Shown: positions 55,929 through 64,000 of the stretch, one piece after another
How the letters are laid out: every line of letters begins with the position of its first letter
Position numbering within the stretch: position 1 is the first letter of the stretch
Source of the DNA: Tragulus kanchil
Taxonomy: Eukaryota; Chordata; Mammalia; Artiodactyla; Tragulidae
Length of the DNA: 64,000 nucleotides
Direction of reading: 5' to 3'
Assembly (NCBI GenBank): GCA_022376925.1
Contig: JAIOJX010000027.1
Location: forward strand, 18,617,471-18,681,470
Made by a program: the position numbers and the translations under genes
The notes under the pieces: model-generated
What the model was told of the DNA's origin: nothing
Database searches by the model: none
The model's input: only the letters and a program-made list of their open reading frames with translations

Positions 55929-57873
55929 AGAACCAGCATATTAATGAGTTAACGCCACAGACTAATTCTCTCCCTTACAGCCTAGCTGCACAGTCCCACG
56001 TCATTTACTACTCTCTTCATTCACCGGGTTTCTCTCTCTGAGGTATTTGCAGAGAACATACAGACCACAGGCTGTTCCCTTTCTCAATATATTTTCCTCC
56101 CAAGCAAAGCATTGTGGTCTTCACTGTCACAAAATGGAATTGAGAAACTGTAAAGGAGACGTAAAGTATGATTGCTCGCAGGGGAGGGGGTGACGAGTGT
56201 ATTTTGGGAGAAAGATCAACGCTGGTTAGGGCCATCTATTTCTCAGCTGGCTCTCCAAAGCTCTGCTCATCGTGCATTTCGTTGCAAAAATCCCTGGTTT
56301 TCAAATACTGATTTGAAAGCCAGTTTCTGTTTGCTTCAAGGCAAACAAATGCTTTGTAAATGAAGAATGACCCAAATGGCCTAATCCATCAGCCAACCCA
56401 ATAACAAATGTCATCTCTGGATAGCCATTCACAAAATTACTGACAATGCAAATCTTGATCAGAAAAAAAAACATACAAACGAATCCGTAAGGTCGAATTC
56501 TTTCAACTTCAATTAATCATACATAAATCTGTAGAGTTAGCTGGCCTTGAACAGATGCACGTATGTGCACATCTTTGTCCATCTCGGGCACATCTCTGTA
56601 TTTCATTTTCATAAAGGTAAACATCTGTTGGAGCCATATCATTCTGAGTTTACTTGAATTATAGCAAAGGGCTTGACTTTCATTTTTTATCCTTTTCCAT
56701 TCAAAAACATTAAAATGGAAACTTCTTACCATAGAATTAATATTTATATAAATGGATTTTCTTCATAGATAATGAAACAGCTAAATAAATCATTTGAAAT
56801 TTTTTTTTTCGGGCCTCTGCGACCCCATGGACTGTGGCCCACCAGGCTCCTCTGTCCACGGCATTCTCCAGCCAAGAACACTGGAGTGGGGGGCCCGGGC
56901 CCTCCTCCAGGGGATCTTCCTGACCCAGGGATGGAGCCCACGTCTCTTAACTCCCCTGCACTGGCAGGTGTGTTCTGTACCACTAGTGCCACCTGGGAAG
57001 CCCAGAACCAGCATATTAATGAGTTAACGCCACAGACTAATTCTCTCCCTTACAGCCTAGCTGCACAGTCCCACGTCATTTACTACTCTCTTCATTCACC
57101 GGGTTTCTCTCTCTGAGGTATTTGCAGAGAACATACAGACCACAGGCTGTTCCCTTTCTCAATATATTTTCCTCCCAAGCAAAGCATTGTGGTCTTCACT
57201 GTCACAAAATGGAATTGAGAAACTGTAAAGGAGACGTAAAGTATGATTGCTCGCAGGGGAGGGGGTGACGAGTGTATTTTGGGAGAAAGATCAACGCTGG
57301 TTAGGGCCATCTATTTCTCAGCTGGCTCTCCAAAGCTCTGCTCATCGTGCATTTCGTTGCTAAAATCCCTGGTTTTCAAATACTGATTTGAAAGCCAGTT
57401 TCTGTTGCTTCAAGGCAAACAAATGCTTTGTAAATGAAGAATGACCCAAATGGCCTAATCCATCAGCCAACCCAATAACAAATGTCATCTCTGGATAGCC
57501 ATTCACAAAATTACTGACAATGCAAATCTTGATCAGAAAAAAAAACATACAAACGAATCCGTAAGGTCGAATTCTTTCAACTTCAATTAATCATACATAA
57601 ATCTGTAGAGTTAGCTGGCCTTGAACAGATGCACGTATGTGCACATCTTTGTCCATCTCGGGCACATCTCTGTATTTCATTTTCATAAAGGTAAACATCT
57701 GTTGGAGCCATATCATTCTGAGTTTACTTGAATTATAGCAAAGGGCTTGACTTTCATTTTTTATCCTTTTCCATTCAAAAACATTAAAATGGAAACTTCT
57801 TACCATAGAATTAATATTTATATAAATGGATTTTCTTCATAGATAATGAAACAGCTAAATAAATCATTTGAAA
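55741..57873. repeat. Tandem duplication, ~1.06 kb unit
   Basis: Copy 1 is 55741-56799 and copy 2 is 56815-57873, offset 1074-1075. Copy 2 has 'gtggggggcccgggccc' where copy 1 has 'gtgggtggccgggccc'. The spacer is a T run plus 'cgggc'. Confidence 0.93.
56815..57002 (-). mobile_element. Bov-tA SINE (dup copy 2, 3'-cut)
   Basis: Repeat of 55741-55928, cut at the duplication junction. Confidence 0.9.
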
Positions 57874-58650
57874 CCTCAGCTGTGTTCTTTAACTCTAAAA
57901 ACACCACTCCACCTTTTTAATTTACAGTTTCAGGCTGACTCACTGGTGGCACCTCTCCCCCTTAGCAGAGTGACTAGCTGTCAGCACACGCCTGACCTGG
58001 GAGACACACACTAAGATTAGACTAGACTTCCAGTTTTATTAAATGCAGCTTAGTAACTGATAATTATTTTCGCAAAAAAAGTACATGTTGTATGAATTTT
58101 TAGACATAGTTATCTTGATACGGTCTTTGGAGCCAACATGTACAGAATGTAGGTATAAATTGTAAGTTCCTTGTTTAACGGACCAGAATTGAAGTGTTGA
58201 AACAGTCTAACAGAATTGTCCCGCAAATCAATTTCATTTAAAAGTGTTTTCATTCCTTCCCTTTGATTTTCTAGCTTAAACGCATCCCCTCAAAGCAGGG
58301 AGAAGTGGTGGGGGAAAGGGGTGGACAGACATGTGTAATTTTAATCTACAGTCAAGTACTGTTAACATCTATGTCTATTTCTTTAGTAGTAATGGGCTCA
58401 TTGTGCTTTTACATAATCAATACTGGACAGGATATAATTTCCCATGGTGTTTTCATTTCCTTTACTCTTTGTTAGATCAAAGGAAAACCAAGTTTGTAAA
58501 CAGGACTCTAACGACTGGGTGCGATCTCACTTGTCTGTACCAGAGGCCAGCCCACCTTCCCCATCAGGGGCCACTTCACCAGTATGTTCTGCACTGGAGG
58601 CCTCTGGTCTCCTCCCCAAATACTCAGCTCTGCTCTTACAGGGCTGAAGC
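57874..58650. other. Single-copy DNA, no gene seen
   Basis: A 108-codon plus frame (58331-58657) is not recognisable. Confidence 0.4.
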
Positions 58651-58866
58651 AGTCTAACTGCCTATGGACAAATGGGCACAGCTGTGGGACATCCCTGGTG
58701 GCCCAGTGGCTAAGACTCTGTGCTCCCAATGCAGGGGGTCTGGGTTTGATCCCTGATCAGGGAACTAGATCTGGCATGCTGCAACGAAACCTTGCACGGC
58801 CAAATAAATAATAGATATTTTACAAAACTGGCATGGTTGTGTTCCAATAAAGCCTTATTCATGAAT
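58651..58866 (-). mobile_element. hAT-type relic split by a SINE
   Basis: 'gacaaatgggcacagctgtg' left of the SINE and 'gtgttccaataaagccttat' right of it are adjoining parts of the same MER-type element as at 52714. 'ggcacagctgtg' and 'ggcatggttgtg' flank the SINE as a possible decayed target duplication. Confidence 0.45.
58687..58812 (+). mobile_element. CHR-type SINE
   Basis: 'gacatccctggtggcccagt', 'ggctaagactctgtgctccc', 'gggtttgatccctgatcagg', 'gcaacgaaaccttgcacggc', tail 'caaataaata'. Complete short CHR form. Confidence 0.9.
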
Positions 58867-58874
58867 ACTGTGTG

Positions 58875-59060
58875 GATGTGTACTAAGTCACTTCAGTCAT
58901 GTCTGACTCTTGGCAACTCCACAGAACCAGGCTCCTATGTCCATGGAACTCTCCAGGCGAGAATACCGGAGTGGATTGCCATTTGCTTCTCCAGGGGACC
59001 TTCCCCACTCAGGAATCAGACAGGCATCTCCTGTACTGGCAGATGGATTCTTTACTGCTG
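58875..59060 (-). mobile_element. Bov-tA SINE
   Basis: Inverted: 'acttcagtcatgtctgactc', 'caggctcctatgtccatgga', 'ttctccaggggaccttcccc', 'ggcagatggattctttactg'. Confidence 0.93.
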
Positions 59061-60461
59061 TATTAATTATATATACAGGTTGATCGAGTGAATTTAGCTG
59101 CAACTGATCAGAGAGTTGATGCAGAAAACCCCCCAGTATGACTCAGGATGTGCACTATTCAATCAACTCCTTATTTGTCCAAAGCAATAAAATAGCAATA
59201 ACTATAATAATCTTTTTGGAATGAATGGTGACAGGAATATTATCCTATGCTAGTCTTACAACAATACCATGATTTGGGTCTGATAATATTGATTTTAGAG
59301 ATGAAAAAACTGAAACTTAGAGATTTTTAGTAACTTAGATCGCTTTGTCAATGGAAGTGAAAATTTGAACTTGGGTCGGTCTGACCACTTCTGTATTCTT
59401 AAACCAAACCATTGGGTCAAAGAGATAAGGCCTGATCATTTATCACAGTCACTTAGAGATCAGATGAGCAGAATTCATTTTTCGGCGGCATTTCCTTTCT
59501 AGCGAAATAATCAGCAAACACATCAATGGCGAAGTCGGTTTCCCACTACGTGCAAAGATTCCTGTAGAGCGAGTGTGCCCTCTTTGCACTCGTTCCCACG
59601 AGGCTTCCAGTGTGTTAACATTCGACCTTATTGGAAAGATCTGTCTTTGAGAGAAGATTCCGTGGGAGAACCTGCCTCACTGTTCCTCTTCCCTCCAGTA
59701 TTAAGAGCCAAATTGGAACATTTTCTTTTAGATTGGCTAAGAGGAAGGCGGAACAAAAATCTCCCCGTGAGAGACACTGAGACAACACGATTTGCATATC
59801 TTAACAGCCTCCCATCGAGCCCAGCAAGCGGAGAACAGAGGAAGGATATAGAGTTCCTTTTACACAGGATAACCAGCGGAAATTACCGCTGATGTTAATT
59901 TGAAACAGAATGAGATAGCCACACTGAGGTGCCTTGAGGAAGGATACAAAGAGGGCCTTCTCTGGTTGGCGAGGTGCTGACAGTGTGGGTGAGGGTCCAT
60001 CCTGTGCAGCTGAGGGCAGCAACTGCCCGGCCTTGAATCTCAACACCTGGATGGGCCGCGGAGACTCTGCGAGAGGCGCCACAGCCGCGCTCTCAGAAGG
60101 ACACGGCGAAATCCCCAGGGGCATCCGCAGCCGGCCCCCTTAGGAGCCCCCAATTAAGAAAAGAAATCCCTTTTTCAGAAAGGCTCGTTTATCAACGCAA
60201 ATAAAATTAAGCTATTTAATACATCTCTCCAAAGAGAGATCCATTTTTGCATTATCGCTCTTTCTAGGGGCTCAGAAGTCATTTTTTGCTGTCAACCTGC
60301 TTGAATTCCAAGTACAGTCTGAGACCAGAGAGGCATTCGTTCCTTTTGAAAGTACTGGGCCATTCCTTGTGGAATTTCACTTTCTATCTGTTTCCTCATT
60401 AGAAATCTCAGCTCAGCTCAATCCATAGGTAATCCAAAAGGGAATTCACGGAGAATTTTAT
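59061..60461. other. Mostly non-repetitive, possible conserved non-coding DNA
   Basis: 59255-59410 looks like an inverted MIR ('gatgaaaaaactgaaactta', 'gaacttgggtcggtctgacc'). From about 59460 to 60400 I recognise no repeat. 60050-60140 is CpG-rich, and 60150-60300 is AT-rich with homeobox-like words. A 105-codon plus frame (59575-59892) is not recognisable. Confidence 0.35.
59255..59410 (-). mobile_element. MIR fragment
   Basis: Inverted MIR order: 'ttttagagatgaaaaaactg', 'aaacttagagatttttagta', 'aacttgggtcggtctgacca'. Confidence 0.75.
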
Positions 60462-60661
60462 GGAGGTGGCGCTAGTGACAAAGAATCGGACTGCCAATGC
60501 AGGGAACCCAAGAGATGTGGGTTCGACCCTTGGGTCCGGAAGATCCCCTGGAGGAGGGAACAGCAACCCACTCCAGTATTTTTGCCTGGGACATCCCACC
60601 GACGGCGGAGCCTGGCGGGCTAGAGTCCACGTGGATCAAAGAGAGTCAAACTTGACTGAGC
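60462..60661 (+). mobile_element. Bov-tA SINE
   Basis: Forward: 'ggaggtggcgctagtgacaa', 'gactgccaatgcagggaacc', 'ggaagatcccctggaggagg', 'agtcaaacttgactgagcgc'. Followed by a C-rich run. Confidence 0.93.
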
Positions 60662-61354
60662 GCCCACCCGCCCCCCACCCACAGTTTAACATTTGAGAAG
60701 ATGGGGTCTATCTACCCTTCTCTGATATGGAGCCGCTTGCCCTTCAAAATAATCAGACTCAGTGTCCCCCTTAAACTGGCTGTCAAGGTCTCAAACTTGT
60801 GTGATTAAAGTCCCGACTCAGGGAAACCTAAAAGAATTCTTCTGAAGAGAGGAATACTGGGGAGAAAGCACTGGAAAGGACACTTACTACTTCGGAGCAG
60901 AGTCTGTTTTTCTGTGACCTTGAGGGCAGTGACACAGAGGCTCTTAGCTTACAGGACTGGCAGGAGGGCAAACGGAATAACAATGACATCCAGCACTGTG
61001 GAGGTGCAGTGCCAAGTCAGCCATAACAGGATGATTCATTCAGGTTCGGGGACACTGCCTTGGAAGCTGCCTTCCACCCTTTTTTAGTAAAAGGTGAAAA
61101 AAAATATATGTAGATTAAAAAAAACATTTTGGAAAATAGTACGATGAGAGTAAATAATGAAGAGACAATAGTTTCTTCTAGTCGTATCATGAATTCCTAG
61201 CCTATACGATTGATGTAGATTGAAAGAAAAATAAAAAAGGAAAAAATAGAAAAAAGAAGTTCCCTGAAGGCACTTTTCACTTGTTTTAGGATTAAGTGCC
61301 GTGAACTGATAATCCAACACAGAAGAGCCTGTCTCACTAGAAAATGGCCCCTCA
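60662..61354. other. Single-copy DNA, no gene seen
   Basis: A-rich patches near 61096-61120 and 61225-61258. No coding signal. Confidence 0.4.
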
Positions 61355-61551
61355 GGGACTTCCCTGGCGGTCCATAGCTAGGATTCCCTGCTCCCAATGC
61401 CAAGGGCGCAGGTTTGATCCCTGATGAGGGAACTTGACCCCACAGGCTGCAACTGAGTTCACATGCCACAACTAAAGACCCACATGCCACAAGAAAGATC
61501 GAACATCCCTAGTGCAACAACTAAGACTCAGCACAGAATAAATAAATAAAT
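61355..61551 (+). mobile_element. CHR-type SINE
   Basis: 'gggacttccctggcggtcca', 'attccctgctcccaatgcca', 'ggtttgatccctgatgaggg', 'gcaacaactaagactcagca', tail 'aataaataaataaat'. Confidence 0.9.
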
Positions 61552-62368
61552 GCTACGAAAATGTAACATCAGTGTCAAGGGCAATGATATTAAATATTCT
61601 TCAGAGAAAGGAAACGTCTCTACCTGGGACTTGATAATTCTAGAAGACTGACCTGAGCCTCCGTGGCTGAATGGACCTCGTGCTGACAGACAGGAGCTGG
61701 GGAGAAGTCCAGAGAAGGAATCGTTTGGAGAGAAGCCTTCCAGAAGAAAAGGAATAAGCGCGCCTGTTTGAGTCTGGCTGTCGCGGGAGACAGAACAGAG
61801 GGAACGTCCTACAGTTTGATGAGGAAGGAAGGCGAGTTTCGTAAACACTAAGAATGGAGGAAATGCACTGTAACTTTTCTCTCCAAGTGCTCAGCTTCAG
61901 GCAATACTTTAAGACAAGGCCAAAGTATGGAGAAGAAAGACAAATAACCCAGTCCACTGTATCTTCCCCAAGACTCCGTGTGGAGGCATGTTCACATTCA
62001 CTTAGATACTGACAGCAACCCTTCCCAAGGATGGAACTCAAGACGTTACATCTACTCAACAGAAAAACCCCAGAATTTAACCCAGGTCTCGTTTCCAAAC
62101 TATTCTGAGATAAGGAAACAACAGAAAAAAAATTTAGATAACGTGGATACAGTTTTTTGATGATATTGCAACAGATCCAGAATCATTTCATGATGTTGCG
62201 AGTTATTCCTTTTTCCTCAAATGTCTAGGGAACATGCATAAATGTTGCTGAATGAATTATCTTTTTGTTTTTTAATTGTGCAAGTCTATCATCGTGTAAT
62301 TACGATTATTTTAGAAGATGCCCGTTTCCTGTGCTACAAAGGATGCTCTCAGCTGGAGAAGGAAGACA
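61552..62368. other. Single-copy DNA, no gene assigned
   Basis: Contains the longest open frame of the window, 152 codons on the minus strand (62098-61640). The peptide is unfamiliar, serine- and cysteine-rich, without a motif I can name. One frame of this length is about what chance allows. Confidence 0.35.
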
Positions 62369-62650
62369 TGTTGCTGTTCAGCCGCTGAGTCCTGTCTGAG
62401 GCTATGCGGCCCCATGGACGGCAGAGTGCCCGACTTCCCTGCCCTCCACTGCCTCCCAGAGTTTCCTCAGATTCATGTCCATTGAGGTGGTGAGGCTATC
62501 TAACCGTCTTATCCTCTGCCACCCCTTTTCCTCCTACCTTCAATCTTCCCAGCATCAGTGAATGAATTGGCTTTTTGCCTCAGGTGGCCAAACTATTACT
62601 GGAGCTTCAGCATCAGTCCTTTCAATGAATATTCAGGGATGCTGGATTTC
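62369..62650 (-). mobile_element. BovB LINE 3' fragment
   Basis: Inverted: 'ttgctgttcagccgctgagt', 'ctgaggctatgcggccccat', 'tcatgtccattgaggtggtg', 'caatcttcccagcatcagtg', 'tcagtcctttcaatgaatat'. Diverged, several small deletions. Confidence 0.85.
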
Positions 62651-62750
62651 CTTGCTTTCATATTTTATGTATATGAACATTTTTTTTAATTTAGTGAAAA
62701 TTTTGCATGTTCATGTATAGTGCAAAATCATAGCTGTGACTATGTTGCCA

Positions 62751-62914
62751 ATTTGGCCACCTGATGCAAAGAACTGACATGAAACATGGCCAGTTTCAAT
62801 GGACATGAAACTGAGAAAACCCCAGGAGAGACTGAAGGATGGGGAAGCCTGGCATGCTGTAGTTCATGGAGTCCTCAAAGAATTGGACACGACTTGGTGA
62901 CTAAAACAACAATC
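62751..62914 (+). mobile_element. BovB LINE 3' fragment, internally deleted
   Basis: Forward: 'atttggccacctgatgcaaa', 'tttcaatggacatgaaactg', 'ggggaagcctggcatgctgt', 'aattggacacgacttggtga'. Lies in opposite orientation to the fragment 100 bases to the left. Confidence 0.85.
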
Positions 62915-63668
62915 ATCTAATACTTCAGGTTTCTCAATCACTGCAAAATCACTGAATCTGAAAAAAATAATTAAAAAATGTGTTACCAGGCTGTGTATTG
63001 TACCGACTTACGCCACCACATCTGTCTAGCCAAAATCTAAACTTAGAATTACTGTTGTGCATAAAATGAAGACATTAACTTTTAATTAGCTGGCTAAAAG
63101 AAAATGCCGCAGCATGGGAAAATTAAACTGCACAAAAATGAGGATTCGATTAGAAGTGGGGTTAGCACCCCGGCTTCAGTGGTTCCTGTGAGTTTCGACA
63201 GCTCTCAAATTGCTGAAGTAGTTAGTAAGGTGACTGTAACATTGACCAGCAAATGACATAAATCCAGAATTAATTATAAAGACTTCAGTAAGTGAAAAGA
63301 AAGAAGTTTCCTGGGTTTGGGGTTATTGTGAGCTGTTGACATAATGAAATTTTAATCAACGTGTTTTGTTAAGGAAGAATTAATTGCATATCATATTGCA
63401 GAAAATATACTATAATCATAACGTTTCCTGACTTTTACGTGGATCACTTGTATCTTGATTTTCTTACACAGTTTATTTAATTTTGGGTTTATCAAGCCCA
63501 TGTTTAACTTGTGACATTACCTAAAACTAAACAATACTATGAGCTCTCCCAAGGCGCCTCTTTCATTTGGTGGGGGGACTGTTCATCTTTCCCATCTCTA
63601 CAGCTCCTGAAATGTTGCTCTCCCATCTCATTTGGAGCAAGTCATTATTTGTGATTGTTGGTTCCCTG
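62915..63668. other. AT-rich single-copy DNA, no gene seen
   Basis: No repeat or coding signal recognised. Confidence 0.4.
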
Positions 63669-63707
63669 AGCCTCTCTGGTGACTCAAAGGGAAAGAATCT
63701 GCCTGCC
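63669..63707 (+). mobile_element. Bov-tA head fragment
   Basis: 'cctctctggtgactcaaagg' and 'gaaagaatctgcctgcc' is the first 40 bases of a Bov-tA. It is cut off exactly where a variant CHR SINE begins, so either the variant inserted into it or the two recombined. Confidence 0.7.
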
Positions 63708-64000
63708 GGGCTTCCCTGGTGGTCCAGTGGGTGGGGACACCACCTTGCGGTGCAGGGGGCGTGGGTTCCATCCCTGGCCTGGGAAGATCCCACGTGCCAC
63801 GGAGCGGCTGGACCAATGTGTCCAATTGCCGAACCGGAGCTCTGGGGTGCATGCGCCCAGAGTCGGTGCTCTGCGACAACAGAGGCCATCGCGATGGGAG
63901 GCCCACACGGGCCAAAGAACAAAGATGGATGAACATAGATAAATGAAAGACCAATAGAAGTGGCCCCCCCGCCCCCCTTCCTCCCCAACCCACCCCTCCT
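63708..64000 (+). mobile_element. CHR-derived variant SINE, cut by right edge
   Basis: 'gggcttccctggtggtccag', 'gggacaccaccttgcggtgc', 'gggttccatccctggcct', 'ccacgtgccacggagcggct', 'caatgtgtccaattgccgaa', 'ggaggcccacacgggccaaa', 'agaccaatagaagtggcccc', then a C-rich tail. Many CpGs kept, so one of the younger copies. The tail may continue outside the window. Confidence 0.85.

Noticed and set aside
1..64000. Tandem pairs as real segmental duplications or a novel amplification system
   Set aside because: Unit length is constant while sequence is unrelated, there is one duplication step at each site, and errors cluster at the joins. An assembly cause is far simpler.

Overview
The window is nuclear DNA from a ruminant (pecoran artiodactyl). 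It is dense in ruminant-specific interspersed repeats: Bov-tA tRNA-derived SINEs in both orientations, 3' ends of the BovB (RTE) LINE, artiodactyl CHR-type SINEs, an artiodactyl-type L1 3' UTR, plus old mammalian MIR, L1 and hAT relics. From the sequence alone I cannot decide between cattle-like, sheep/goat-like or deer-like hosts. I recognise no protein-coding gene. The open frames are short (at most about 150 codons), often lie inside repeats, and show no family I can name. The locus reads as intergenic or deep intronic.

The dominant structure is a set of local head-to-tail duplications. Fifteen complete tandem pairs, plus a sixteenth cut by the left edge, each repeat a different stretch of about 1.04-1.14 kb once, with offsets of about 1,066-1,143 bp. 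Copy 1 / copy 2 are: 1355-2395/2423-3461; 4011-5117/5124-6240; 5985-7063/7110-8184; 10646-11778/11779-12881; 12528-13603/13600-14673; 14659-15766/15782-16878; 18475-19576/19587-20690; 22681-23808/23811-24948; 26386-27490/27491-28591; 29046-30178/30179-31307; 39057-40133/40145-41222; 42669-43748/43749-44821; 46228-47277/47353-48401; 53102-54231/54244-55375; 55741-56799/56815-57873. The duplicated sequences are unrelated to one another. The copies are almost identical, and their differences are mostly single-base homopolymer indels clustered next to the junction between the copies. This is best read as about 1.1 kb contig overlaps left unmerged at assembly or gap-filling joins, not as biology. 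Roughly 16 kb of the 64 kb would then be redundant, and every feature in these intervals is counted twice (some three times).

Region by region. 1-8.2 kb: Bov-tA SINEs, a BovB 3' end split by a nested Bov-tA, a CHR SINE, and a C-rich G-quadruplex motif, mostly duplicated. 8.2-10.5 kb: largely single-copy, with a TG microsatellite and a possible LTR-like repeat. 10.5-17 kb: duplicated SINE-rich sequence and a 3'-truncated 5S rRNA pseudogene inside an L1 3' UTR. 17-25 kb: single-copy DNA with MIRs, a TG repeat, and CHR and Bov-tA SINEs. 26-31 kb: two copies of an inverted Bov-tA pair, and a diverged CHR-like SINE form. 31.3-39 kb: the longest stretch free of duplication, with BovB, L1, MIR and hAT relics. 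39-58 kb: more duplicated blocks carrying Bov-tA, MIR and old L1 pieces, with a full-length copy of the unusual SINE at 52 kb. 58-64 kb: single-copy sequence with SINEs, an inverted pair of BovB fragments, and a further copy of the unusual SINE at the right edge.

I see no novel gene system. The items most worth checking are the duplications, the CHR-derived SINE variant, the 5S pseudogene and its insertion site, and two non-repetitive stretches that could be conserved non-coding DNA.
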